From Endomicrobiia bacterium (lineage in GTDB: Bacteria; Elusimicrobiota; Endomicrobiia; DTEH01), in contig JANXDG010000064.1 of the NCBI GenBank assembly GCA_025059805.1, positions 1-46,123 on the forward strand: a stretch of DNA of 46,123 bases, read 5' to 3'. Each line of letters begins with the position of its first letter. Position 1 is the first letter of the stretch. The notes beneath the pieces are model-generated. The model was not told where the DNA came from, did no database searches, and saw nothing but the letters and a program-made list of their open reading frames with translations. The position numbers were made by a program, and so were the translations under genes. This document shows positions 29,301 through 38,594 of this stretch, piece after piece.

Positions 29301-32300
29301 TTAAGTTCTCCTGCTTTGTCAAACAACTCACGTAACTTATCAACACCTTTAGCATTTAATGTCTCAACCAAAAATTGTTTCCCTACGTATTCAAACATAT
29401 TACCACCCTTCTGCCCTGCAGGATTCTCAACTAACTCTACTACTACATTCCTGTTATTCTCTTCTATCTGATATATCGCATATGCTAACTTATCTATCTC
29501 CAAAACACTACCCTGTAACTCATCAACATTTTCAACTAAAAACTTTGTTAAATCATTTACTCTGTGGGCACCAACATATCTAACACCCCTTCTTATCAGC
29601 AAATCTAAAACTGGTGTTTTAAGCTGCCTTTTAGCTCCCGCCTTTGTCAGTTTAAAAGCAGACAATGATTTTTTAAGCTGTGCCGTAGCATAACCATGAC
29701 CATACGGAAGCTTCGCACTACCCTCAACATATTCCAACTTACCATTCTCATTTAGTTTATACCCAGAGAACATCTCATCCCTTATAAAATATACATTGCG
29801 TGGGTCTAAACCATAAAAGTGGTTATTTAAAAAATCTTTTATTACACTTTCTTCTATTTCTTCATTTATATGAACAATAATTTTTTGCCTTCTTAACACT
29901 TCTTTACTATCCATACCTTTACTCTTAGCAAGTCTACTCACAGCAGTAACCCACGCTTTAATCTGTCTTGGTCCCATCCCGATTCTCTGTGCATACTCTG
30001 GTATCTGTAGATTTTCTACTAACTTTGCTAAATCTGGGTTTTGTTGTCTTACCATCTCTATATTCTCTTTTAACAATTCTATATTTCTCCATATATCTAA
30101 ACCGTACATCCTGTACTCTGCAGGATTCAGTTTTCTACCTAAAACTTTTTCTAAGGATTCCAACAATCTTGTAGCTGCACCTCCAAACATAAATTCAGCA
30201 ACATACTCGCCATTAAGAACTGCTTGTTCTGCTTTATCTTTATAATGTTCAAAATTACTGCTTCTAACAAAATTATCTAAACTTTCAACTTTAGCTATCA
30301 CTAAATCTTCAGCAGGATATAATGAAAATGCATTTATTTTATCTATTATTCCTTCTATTACTTTTTGTGCTTTTTCTTTATCTTCTCTTGTCTTTGCTTC
30401 AAAATACGGAATTAAAGCATTTACTAATTCACTTTTGTAAGGAGTAATAAGCTGTGTTATAACCTCTTTAAAATCTTTTTCTTTAGTTGTTAGCTTTTGC
30501 CTTATATTAGTTTGAACATCCGTATCTTTTGTTATTTCTGTTTGTTTTTGTGGAGCAACTTCTACTACTTTTTTCTTTCCCGCTATAATATCTGCATACT
30601 CTGGAGTTTTACTTATATATTCTGCTATTGATTTAGGTAACAACACAAAACCTTTTAAATCACCTTTACCTGCAAAAGCGTTCCTTATCGCAGTAGAGGA
30701 TGCAGTAAATTTCTGTCCTTTAAATGTACGAGTTAATATCCCAGCTTTATTTACTTCATCTACCATCTTATTATCTTCTTCTAAAAATCTTTGTTTAATT
30801 TTTTCATCTGTGAAAGTTTTATCTAAAGCTGCATTTCTGTCTTCTCCAGGACGTTCATTAAATAAAACTTCTATTTTTTGCTTGCCAGTAAGTTTATCTC
30901 TGTTGCTATAGAATTTACCTATTGTATCCAACTTCCATTCTTTCTTATCTTTAAGTTGACCTTTTTCATCTATTGCTGACTTTGGCGCATAGTAAAACTG
31001 GTGGTCTGAACCTACAATATATGCCATCTCTAACTCCTCTACATCTTTGTTTAACTCTAACAACTTCCATATTTGTGTTTCTCCATCTTTGTCAGTATCT
31101 TTTGATATAGGTGAATAACGAATTATATCACCAAACATATTCTCTACTATCTTACCCTGCTGATGCCTATACTCTTGAGTATCCTTAAGGATGGGTTTTC
31201 TTTCATCTGTGCCAGCAATTACTAAAATTATCTGAGATAAATCATGCTCAGCCATAGCGTTAAGCGCTACTACTAAATGTCCCCAATGAATAGGATTGGC
31301 AGCCATAGCAAGCATACCTACACGCGCTTTCTTACTTACTGGCTTACCTGATTTTAATTCTTCATCTGAGACTCTTACACTCACATCAAGATCTATCTTA
31401 CCTTCTTTTATCTTTTGTTTAATTTTATTTATTACTGTCTGAAGGTCTGAAATTATTTGTTTTGCTGTATCTTTATCATATTCCTCCATAACTTCTTTTC
31501 TTAAGCTTAATAACAAAACATCTAACTTTTCAATTTGTTTTTTAACTTTTATTTCTTTATCTATTTCTAACTTATTTTTTACATTTTCTGTTTGTTTTTG
31601 TGAAGAAATTTGTTTTACTTTGGTTATTAGTCGCCTTGAAGCATCAATCAGAAGTGGTAAGGTAAGTAAAGAGGTATGAATTAAAAAGTTTTCAAGTGTA
31701 GGTGTAAAATATCCTAATTCTTTAAAAATTGGTAAAAGACTGCCTTCAATTGGTAATACTAAACTGTTAAGAAGTAAAAATATAGTAATAAACTTCTTGT
31801 CACTTTTCAACCATTCTTTTATTTGTGTCAGTTTTATCTTTGGCAGAATATTTGTTAACAAAACGGATATAAGCGTTAAATATACAGCAGCATATACTCC
31901 AATACTTATTGCAAAAATTCCTAAATAACTTAAATAAACTGGTAACAGAAAAGCTACAGCTAATATTCCTATAGACACTATTGAATGTAAAAAGTTTGTC
32001 TTATTATTTATGAGAAACTTTTGTTTTTGTCCCGTAAGGTACATCACAATATATCCCATTGTCATGCTGGAAAGTATTATACCTAAACCAAAAACAGAAA
32101 AAGTCCATGCTGGAAGAAAACTAAACCATACACCAGCAACTAAAAACCAGCTTAGTAAAATCCCTAGCCTTGTTGTTGTTGTTATCGGTTGCGTATCATA
32201 ATATCCAGGTTTATCTTTCTGTTTATAAAACAAGTTAAAATTTTCATATAATTTTTCAGCTGCAGCTAGTGCTCCATTACTCCATTGCCAACCTGGATCC

Positions 32301-35300
32301 ACACCAGCTTTATCTCCTTTTAAGATTTTAAATACACTTATAGGAAAACTTATTATATTACCTATAGCTATATAAGTAAACAACACAGTTGTGTAAACAA
32401 AACATCTAATAGCATTTACAGTTAAAGAAATCCCTGTAAAGAAAGCATCTTTTATTCCTTTTGTAGCGATCTCTGTTCTGTTTTTAAACATATATATTAT
32501 AGGAGCTAACAAATTATTAACACCTATCACACCACAGAAAGTACCTACAGTTAACAATAAAACAAGTAACGGATTTGATACAATCATCAACCCAGATAAA
32601 CCTAAAATACTCATTATTGTCAACCAAGAAGCAAATGTTATATCGCCTAAAAACCTTCTAACTAACCCTAAAAGATGATATTGATGTCTTACAGGTAAAA
32701 CATCGTTATACGGTAATACTTCTTTTAACATCTGGATATCACCACCAAGCCACCTAATATCACGTAAAATATAAGATACAAATCTTGTAAGGTCACGTTC
32801 ACCTATTGCAATTTCATCTTTGAAATAATTTACTAATTTATTTATAACCTCTTTTTCTTCACCTTCTATAACAAAACTTCTTACTTCCTTAAATTTTCCA
32901 TTATTTAGTTCATACAATGTATACATATTATTGTTTTTTATCAACTTATATAGATCAAGTCTATCACCAACTACTATTTTTAGTAGTAGTTCATTTTCAG
33001 AAATTTTAAAGTAGTCAATTTTAAACTTCTTAGAACCATAACCAAATTCAGTATCAGTCCATACACTTTCTTGCCAGTCATGTGAAAGACAATATTTTAA
33101 CAAAAACGATTCATTTTTAACTACATGTTTATGCCAGTCTTTTATTCTTACAAACACTTTACCATAGGAAGAACCCATATTGTTCATTAACCAAGCGATT
33201 GTCTTAGCTTCGCTTCTGTTATGTACTGTTCTTGCCATTTGATACATGGTTAAAAGTGAAGAAGTATATTGTGTTGTAGCATCTTGGTATGGTAAGGTTA
33301 TGTCTATAAAGGGAGATAACATCATTATACCTTGATTTTGTGGGTGAAGCATTATCCTTAAAGTTTTCTCTAAAGAACCTTCAAAAAGTTCGTTCTTATC
33401 ATCTTTAAAAAACGCTATTTCAGGGGTAAGTTCAGAAATATCTATTTCAGTGTCACCTATAACTACTCTTAACTTCTCACCATTATTGATAGCTGAGGTT
33501 ATATGTGCATTTGAAATCTTATCTCCAAAAAGTGCTTTCAAATTACCAAAGGCGTAAAGAAACATCTTTTCAGCTGGCTCATATATCACTTGTTTACTTA
33601 CAGTATTTGTAGTCAATTTTTCTTTATCTATGTATATATCGGCAGTTGTTTGTCCTGTGTTTAAGAAATGTGTAAAGAACATCATGTTTCCTGGTTTTCT
33701 ACCAAACCTATTCGTACTTACTACAACAAAAGATATTTGGTCACCAAATATTTTGAAGTCGTCATCTTTAAACATATCTTTAGGTTTAGATTTAACTTCT
33801 TCTGAAGAATATTTTTTTACAATGTCAATAAGTACATTACGATTTTTTTCTAATTCCTTTTCATCTTTTACTCCAGGACCTACTAAAAATGCAAAAACAA
33901 CTCTTAAGTTATCTTTCTTACCATTTTCGTTTACAAAGTCTAAAGTTGGTTTTATTCTTTCTATATCTTTTTCCACATAGAATGCAGCATCACCTGCTAC
34001 TTCACGAGAAGGTACATAAATTACTACTGTGTATGGCCTACCATGTTTATTCCTGTATTCTTCTAAACACTTTTTTAATTCGTACATTGACAACATCTTT
34101 TGTCCTTGTGGACCAAAAGGCAACAGGTTTGCAAAAACATCGCCTATAACAAATGTTGTCACCCTATGTGCTACTGGCCAATATATATAGTAATGGAATA
34201 AAAATGCAAGTATCCCTAAGGTAAGTCCACCTATTATAGGAATACTTAACGGTAGAGTAATCCCTAAAAGAAACAAAATCTTAAATCCAACAAATGTTGT
34301 CAAAAATGCCATCCCTACCCTAAGAAATTCTACAGAAAATTTATATATTTTATACTTTAGTGGTGTAAGATAACCTTCAATAATTAATCTTTCTTCTGTA
34401 TCAAATTTTACACCTTCTTTTATATCATCAATAAATTTTCTTAAATTTTCACTAAGTTCTTTAAAATATTTTCTATCTCTTATCCATAACTCCAAGTCTT
34501 TTAACTCCTCAGTTAAAAGTAAACTTTCATAATATTCTGGTTTGTTACCAAAAATTTTACTTAAGGAAGGCCCTACTCCTTTTAGGTCCTTTGTAAGTTT
34601 ATTATTTACTACTTCAACTACAGAAATTAAAGTTTTAACATCTTCCTCGGATAGAGGTCTCTCACGGATGTCCACAACGATTTTTCCTAACTGTTGTTTC
34701 AAACTTACAAGTTCATTAACTATTAAATTAAGTGTTGTTTTAAGTGTTTCATCTTCAACCATGTTTCTTAAATACGATAATAACTCAATTCTTTCTTCAA
34801 ATTGTCTTAATATTTTTTCAGAAAGTATTTTAATCTTTTCCTCAGCAGCTGTTTTTTTACCTTCAATAACATCTTTTTCTATATCTAAATTATCTAACAG
34901 GGAAAGAATTTTATCTCGTTCTTCGTTTTGTATTTTTATACGATTTTGATAAATTACTTCATTTAACCTATTAATCTTTTCATCTATTATAGCTAATTCA
35001 GCCTCTATACTTTCTACCTCTTTACCTTCTTTCAAATACTCTACCAATTTCTTCTTTAATTCTATCTGTTGTTTTTGTAAACTTTTTAGTTCTTTTTGCC
35101 ACTCTAGTAAGGTTTTGTTACCAGATACCAAAATTTCACCATTTTTATTCCTTACCTCTATATAAACTTTTTCCTTACTTTCTCTTTTAGTTGCAGCTTT
35201 TTTAATTTCTTTTTTTAGATATAATTCAATAAATCTCCGATGTGCACCTGACGTATTATAACCTTTTTCTGTTTTAAATTTGCTAACTAAAAACCAAGGA

Positions 35301-37903
35301 GCAAACAGGTCTATTCTGAAACTAAACATAGCTTTTAAAAAGTTCAAATCTTTTGGTCCGGTTGTTATAAGGTTAGTAAGTTTTTTTATAATTTTTAACT
35401 CAGTCCGTTTAAATGACGGTAATTCTGAAGATATAGTTGGAACAACATTTTCACCTTTTATTTTTTCTCCATAATATAAAAATAAACTTGGAGTTGAAAT
35501 AGCCCTACTAACAGCTTTAAAAACATCAATGATTTCTAAAAATGTTACAAATATCTCACTTACAAAAGGTACCTTATTTAAATGAGGGTATTTTTTTGCA
35601 AAATAAACATGCCTCAATTCATGTGTTATAACTGAATATTGTTCAGCTATATCTAATCCACTGAAAAGTTCTTTATCAATATGTATGGTATAACTACCAT
35701 CATTATTTACTTTAGTATAGGCAACTACAAATTTATTTTTTTTGGAAAGTTCTTCCATTGGATAGATGTTAGAAATAACCTCTTGAGGGAAAAGAGTCGA
35801 CATTCTTTTCTTAATATCATCAAAGCTTAACGGTTCACCACGAATTTTATTAGATTTCACAAAATAATAAGCCTGCCTAAAGAAACTAATAGTAGCTAAA
35901 ATGCTAACAAAAAAGCCAAATATTCCTCCAATAATCATAGGGGACCCTATGGTTAGTGACATTAACGCACCTAAAAATGTAGCTGTTGATATACCTGAAA
36001 AAGCAGATAATAATCTATTTAATAATGATATTCTATGTTTCCTTTGGAAACCCTGTAAATTTTGAATAGTTTTAACTCTACCTTTATCATCAATTTCAAC
36101 TCTATAAATATTACCATTTATTGATACTTTATACTCAGTGGTAGAAATTTTTTGTATATTTGTATCTCTTAACAAACCTACTAGTTGTTGTTTCACATCT
36201 TGTGGAACATTTATGTCTTTTTCTATTTGGTCAGCCCATTTATTTAAAATATCATTTAAATTTTCAAAATTTAATTCTTCTTTATTAGAAATCAAAGCGC
36301 TAAGTATACTGTTTATATATTCTTGAGGATATCCTGACTGAGCCATTGCTGTAATAAGTATGGCAAAACTATTACTTAAAAAATCAACTAAATCAAACTT
36401 TGCTAACGCTAACTTCTCATAAATTTCTTCATTATAACCCTTTGTAGCATTAGGCATTATAACAATATAAGAAATACCTAATGGTTTCAAATAGCTTGTG
36501 ATTTCAGTATGGAAACCACCAGTTACAATTATATAAAACGTTTTCCCTTCAAAATTTGAAATTTCTATATTACTATTATGTTCGCTAAGAACTACATCAA
36601 TAAAATTCTTATAAAACACATCATTCCTTTTAATATTAACCTCATAAAACTTATAATAATCCTCATCATTAACTATATCTATTACATTTTTAAACTTATC
36701 CCCAAAGTATTTTTTAATAAGCAAAACATATTCTTGCTTGTTGTTTATAAAATACTGATACTCATCAGATACAACCTTTAAACCTACTAAATCGTACAAC
36801 ACATCTGTAATAAATACTAACTTCAGCAACTCTTTATCTATCAACTTTTTAGCATATCTTACTACTAACTCTTTCTTTATCAATTTTTCTTCCATCACCA
36901 ACAATGATGGATTTATATTGTAGTTTAATTTTATAAACTCAAAAAACTTAGATAAGTGTCTATAATTTTTCAACAATTCCTTCCCGTACACCTCAGCTAC
37001 ATCTATTAAACCTAAATAATATTCCTCTATATTCTGTTGATTTTGTAATTTCTGTTGTAATTTGACATATACACCATAAGGAACAACACGGTGTAAATCT
37101 TTAAAAAACTTCTTCAGTTCAAAACTTATCCTGTTTAATTTCAAAACTTTACTTAATTTTGTTAACTCTATGTACTTTTTAATCTCAGGATAAAATTCTA
37201 ATGAAATATCATACTTTTTTGCTAACGATTCTATAAGTTTATAAAACTCTTCATTCTTTGTTGCCATTATCCTTTTATAGAACTTTTTTACATCTTTTGA
37301 TAAATATTTTTTTGTTAACAACTTAAGTTCTGACTTCAAGTTATCTACTTCAACTAAATTTATATCTTTCTTATCTACTAATCTACGCAACCTCTCGTAA
37401 TTAGATAAATATATATCCCAATCTTCTACACCATACACTTTACCACTGTTATATATTGACTCAAAATATTCAACCCCACTTAACAACCCTGTATTTAACA
37501 ACTTATCCAAAGTAGCCAATCTTAAGCTCTTATCAGGTATAGTTGAAAGTAAATACGGGAAGAAATTTCCTTTTGGTGCACCTTCTAAGAATATACGAGA
37601 TAAGTTGTATCTGTCATTAAACAACCTTAGTATTTCAAATATATTTTTTTGTACTTCAGGATGACAGTGTAGGTCCTGTATAAATACAACACAAACTTTA
37701 CTTCCATTCTCATATTTATCCACCACCCTGCCTAACCTATAAGGTAGCACAAAACCTTCAAGTTTATCTATTACTTTTTCTGCTTGTTGGCTTGCTTTTA
37801 CAACGTTTACAACTCCGTATAAAGGTTCATAAAGTATGAAAGTATAACTAAACATTACTAATACTATAAATGCTATAGGTTTTAGTATTTTAAACTTAAT
37901 CAT
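26333..37903 (-). CDS. Giant A: 3856-residue membrane glucosyltransferase/nucleotidyltransferase polyprotein
   Basis: Domains (approximate residues): anchor 8-30; Tiki/TraB/ChaN-like 45-500 (QDLHCHPEVQKN near 75, GGFHTEITSYL near 464); hydrophobic pair 634-672; HExxH site HELRH near 760; coiled coil 930-1004; membrane helices 1186-1240; GT2 OpgH/MdoH-like catalytic region 1280-1740 (YVPSREVAGDAAFYVEKDIE, CLSHDWQES with D1609, RDIRWLGGDIQML); about ten membrane helices to 2090; NadD-like adenylyltransferase 2185-2440 (HWGH 2206-2209, YIVGSDHQFYY, SSTAIRNAF); UDPGP-type pyrophosphorylase-like 2460-2960 (FMFGGAATRLLES, PYGHGYATAQL); then about 900 residues, Rossmann- and barrel-like, that I cannot assign. 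GGGAGG lies 8 bases before ATG 37903. A terminator separates it from the upstream gene, so it has its own promoter. Likely makes a glucan from UDP-glucose; no single domain is proven active. Confidence 0.82.
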   Translation of the reverse strand: MIKFKILKPIAFIVLVMFSYTFILYEPLYGVVNVVKASQQAEKVIDKLEGFVLPYRLGRVVDKYENGSKVCVVFIQDLHCHPEVQKNIFEILRLFNDRYNLSRIFLEGAPKGNFFPYLLSTIPDKSLRLATLDKLLNTGLLSGVEYFESIYNSGKVYGVEDWDIYLSNYERLRRLVDKKDINLVEVDNLKSELKLLTKKYLSKDVKKFYKRIMATKNEEFYKLIESLAKKYDISLEFYPEIKKYIELTKLSKVLKLNRISFELKKFFKDLHRVVPYGVYVKLQQKLQNQQNIEEYYLGLIDVAEVYGKELLKNYRHLSKFFEFIKLNYNINPSLLVMEEKLIKKELVVRYAKKLIDKELLKLVFITDVLYDLVGLKVVSDEYQYFINNKQEYVLLIKKYFGDKFKNVIDIVNDEDYYKFYEVNIKRNDVFYKNFIDVVLSEHNSNIEISNFEGKTFYIIVTGGFHTEITSYLKPLGISYIVIMPNATKGYNEEIYEKLALAKFDLVDFLSNSFAILITAMAQSGYPQEYINSILSALISNKEELNFENLNDILNKWADQIEKDINVPQDVKQQLVGLLRDTNIQKISTTEYKVSINGNIYRVEIDDKGRVKTIQNLQGFQRKHRISLLNRLLSAFSGISTATFLGALMSLTIGSPMIIGGIFGFFVSILATISFFRQAYYFVKSNKIRGEPLSFDDIKKRMSTLFPQEVISNIYPMEELSKKNKFVVAYTKVNNDGSYTIHIDKELFSGLDIAEQYSVITHELRHVYFAKKYPHLNKVPFVSEIFVTFLEIIDVFKAVSRAISTPSLFLYYGEKIKGENVVPTISSELPSFKRTELKIIKKLTNLITTGPKDLNFLKAMFSFRIDLFAPWFLVSKFKTEKGYNTSGAHRRFIELYLKKEIKKAATKRESKEKVYIEVRNKNGEILVSGNKTLLEWQKELKSLQKQQIELKKKLVEYLKEGKEVESIEAELAIIDEKINRLNEVIYQNRIKIQNEERDKILSLLDNLDIEKDVIEGKKTAAEEKIKILSEKILRQFEERIELLSYLRNMVEDETLKTTLNLIVNELVSLKQQLGKIVVDIRERPLSEEDVKTLISVVEVVNNKLTKDLKGVGPSLSKIFGNKPEYYESLLLTEELKDLELWIRDRKYFKELSENLRKFIDDIKEGVKFDTEERLIIEGYLTPLKYKIYKFSVEFLRVGMAFLTTFVGFKILFLLGITLPLSIPIIGGLTLGILAFLFHYYIYWPVAHRVTTFVIGDVFANLLPFGPQGQKMLSMYELKKCLEEYRNKHGRPYTVVIYVPSREVAGDAAFYVEKDIERIKPTLDFVNENGKKDNLRVVFAFLVGPGVKDEKELEKNRNVLIDIVKKYSSEEVKSKPKDMFKDDDFKIFGDQISFVVVSTNRFGRKPGNMMFFTHFLNTGQTTADIYIDKEKLTTNTVSKQVIYEPAEKMFLYAFGNLKALFGDKISNAHITSAINNGEKLRVVIGDTEIDISELTPEIAFFKDDKNELFEGSLEKTLRIMLHPQNQGIMMLSPFIDITLPYQDATTQYTSSLLTMYQMARTVHNRSEAKTIAWLMNNMGSSYGKVFVRIKDWHKHVVKNESFLLKYCLSHDWQESVWTDTEFGYGSKKFKIDYFKISENELLLKIVVGDRLDLYKLIKNNNMYTLYELNNGKFKEVRSFVIEGEEKEVINKLVNYFKDEIAIGERDLTRFVSYILRDIRWLGGDIQMLKEVLPYNDVLPVRHQYHLLGLVRRFLGDITFASWLTIMSILGLSGLMIVSNPLLVLLLTVGTFCGVIGVNNLLAPIIYMFKNRTEIATKGIKDAFFTGISLTVNAIRCFVYTTVLFTYIAIGNIISFPISVFKILKGDKAGVDPGWQWSNGALAAAEKLYENFNLFYKQKDKPGYYDTQPITTTTRLGILLSWFLVAGVWFSFLPAWTFSVFGLGIILSSMTMGYIVMYLTGQKQKFLINNKTNFLHSIVSIGILAVAFLLPVYLSYLGIFAISIGVYAAVYLTLISVLLTNILPKIKLTQIKEWLKSDKKFITIFLLLNSLVLPIEGSLLPIFKELGYFTPTLENFLIHTSLLTLPLLIDASRRLITKVKQISSQKQTENVKNKLEIDKEIKVKKQIEKLDVLLLSLRKEVMEEYDKDTAKQIISDLQTVINKIKQKIKEGKIDLDVSVRVSDEELKSGKPVSKKARVGMLAMAANPIHWGHLVVALNAMAEHDLSQIILVIAGTDERKPILKDTQEYRHQQGKIVENMFGDIIRYSPISKDTDKDGETQIWKLLELNKDVEELEMAYIVGSDHQFYYAPKSAIDEKGQLKDKKEWKLDTIGKFYSNRDKLTGKQKIEVLFNERPGEDRNAALDKTFTDEKIKQRFLEEDNKMVDEVNKAGILTRTFKGQKFTASSTAIRNAFAGKGDLKGFVLLPKSIAEYISKTPEYADIIAGKKKVVEVAPQKQTEITKDTDVQTNIRQKLTTKEKDFKEVITQLITPYKSELVNALIPYFEAKTREDKEKAQKVIEGIIDKINAFSLYPAEDLVIAKVESLDNFVRSSNFEHYKDKAEQAVLNGEYVAEFMFGGAATRLLESLEKVLGRKLNPAEYRMYGLDIWRNIELLKENIEMVRQQNPDLAKLVENLQIPEYAQRIGMGPRQIKAWVTAVSRLAKSKGMDSKEVLRRQKIIVHINEEIEESVIKDFLNNHFYGLDPRNVYFIRDEMFSGYKLNENGKLEYVEGSAKLPYGHGYATAQLKKSLSAFKLTKAGAKRQLKTPVLDLLIRRGVRYVGAHRVNDLTKFLVENVDELQGSVLEIDKLAYAIYQIEENNRNVVVELVENPAGQKGGNMFEYVGKQFLVETLNAKGVDKLRELFDKAGELKTPYNAFRLIYDAKSLGKLLDKGLPYNLRFKDGYFYLEAVTGDITQLEGANVVGYKKAGELIHDFKELKNLEEAIKYLDVSDNQLKVVVGDPEVRKRISMSNFSFKEVMKILQKFLNVNTTISSTAGSVVSKQNWLVENANKLSGKSIVIIGETLTEDVLSRIQLYKNLGFEVVVITKDILPAKFESSKNVVAEYKGKKDIYKVDVYNLEGIPILAVDKEGLEFGRVALSCVLDLIGGDNGLLGKEFKGRYNPAVVEMVGEQGVLSYYDLLDDIYRKDYSILFNKLVWMYVGDKEQLSLRNVEEEIKILDLYKKEGKIDLSRVYDYANILKFTHNEIITDKQRVFILQQIYPTYLQKLEIARQELKWFGSEAVKMLKTKFMLGVSLRKVDEEKLERRHIDTLGELYKTYISRGISGIVMSNVEKLSFDELMSVIDRLKNVRIKGIDVKGMLMLKLSKEEFVRFAEKIKEIAKNIDGIIVEYDEQNIDKLLDLRKYKRDLELIMYNVAYSEVHKVESLGIKVANVVSDEFDITKISTDRWYLISRQDLDKVDNMKKKAVGLVVLGVDGIVLPEVNTGLKDLSAMTFKNIEAGIEEIISYTLNITKRTTESAYIEGYYLGKSMKFVLDRLGVEKRNELVYILKDAMLGLTEEFREVVNTGRAVDVNKIREYLNKIISVQDSLPLYVSEVQRIIKLLETLQEKTQQVLLLSKLYGMVEGLIGSVMIGIKYRDLVYELKLKDEIVLSRLLLMVEEYVRRDEDGNIVDVVCGDIDKLVVLNSLTEVYPREAGRLQSMIESLVEKLVNTDLSFEHQLVLAGIIGEQHLTGKYKEYVNKVLNITLQQAKQDIKLKFLHYWASIMNGLETKVMIDDSEVSLYGVKTEDKADVWLKLLFAKAQHKEYEIKDVKAKQVLENLQDNINPLIELVIRETALSDIIDLETQKFISLKTEPKTVSDLLILFDLLIATEYVPLIRERNPTVISVEEIKKILGAV

Positions 37904-37964
37904 AGTTTTAACCTCCCTACATTTTGAAAATTGTATTTTGGGAAAAAATCAATCATTTCTTCCA

Positions 37965-38030
37965 CCCCTATAAAATAAAAACCGCCCTAATCCTTAACCC
38001 TCAGTTGTCCGAGGGAAGGATTAGGGCGGT
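37965..38030 (-). terminator. Strong intrinsic terminator between the 158-residue gene and giant A
   Basis: Arms ACCGCCCTAATCCTT (37981-37995) and AAGGATTAGGGCGGT (38016-38030), extended by CCCTC/GAGGG past a 2-base bulge, make a ~20-bp GC-rich stem with an 8-base loop. On the minus strand it runs straight into TTTTATTTTATA. It begins 9 bases after the stop at 38040, so it ends that transcript. Confidence 0.88.
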
Positions 38031-38039
38031 AAATTTACC

Positions 38040-38516
38040 CTAACCAAACCTCATAATTATAGAACAATCATCAATTGTACTTCTTGGAGTATAATAACAA
38101 AACTTTGCAAATAATAATGGTAATATTAAAAACAAAAGAAAAACATAAAATAAATGTCTATCTCTTAAAAATCTTATAAAACAGAACCCTAAAAATACCT
38201 GAGTAAATAGTATACTAACAAAACCTAAATTAAGTAGAATAAACAAGTAGATTTCATCCTTCCTATCTTTAGTTTTATTTTTTTCTTCTGTATTTTCTTG
38301 AGATTTAGTACAACCAAGCTTGCTTACTAAACATGCAATGTCTACAACTTTCTTTAAACTTTCAACAAAGTTTATAAAAACAACCTCGCCTAACCTCACA
38401 ATATCTAAAACATCTTCACGACCACCACAATTTTCAACATACAAACCACCCACTTCGTTTATAAACAAGCTACACAAAATAGTTAGTATAACTAATTTTT
38501 TAAAATGTCTCATCAT
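38040..38516 (-). CDS. Cysteine-containing small membrane protein, unknown function
   Basis: 158 residues. N-terminal hydrophobic signal (LVILTILCSLFINEVGG), a luminal-type stretch with four cysteines (C30, C62, C69 and others; ENCGGRED, IACLVSKLGCTK), a charged linker rich in Lys/Glu (about 72-88), then two membrane helices (LFILLNLGFVSILFTQVFLG and YVFLLFLILPLLFAKF). The paired cysteines before the linker could form disulfides outside the cytoplasm. No family is recognised. It precedes giant A but is cut off from it by a strong terminator; copy C of the conserved element lies upstream. Confidence 0.65.
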   Translation of the reverse strand: MMRHFKKLVILTILCSLFINEVGGLYVENCGGREDVLDIVRLGEVVFINFVESLKKVVDIACLVSKLGCTKSQENTEEKNKTKDRKDEIYLFILLNLGFVSILFTQVFLGFCFIRFLRDRHLFYVFLLFLILPLLFAKFCYYTPRSTIDDCSIIMRFG

Positions 38517-38558
38517 TTAATATTTTTCACTTAAAATGTTAAAAACTATCAATAAATT

Positions 38559-38579
38559 TGTAAATTTTTTGTGAAAAAA
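38559..38579 (-). promoter_or_regulatory. Conserved intergenic element, copy C
   Basis: Identical over 21 bases to 10233-10253. It lies 43 bases upstream of the 158-residue membrane protein start and 15 bases after the receiver stop. On the minus strand it ends in TTTACA with TAACAT 17 bases further on, a promoter-like pair. Confidence 0.48.
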
Positions 38580-38594
38580 TATTATTTTAATAAA

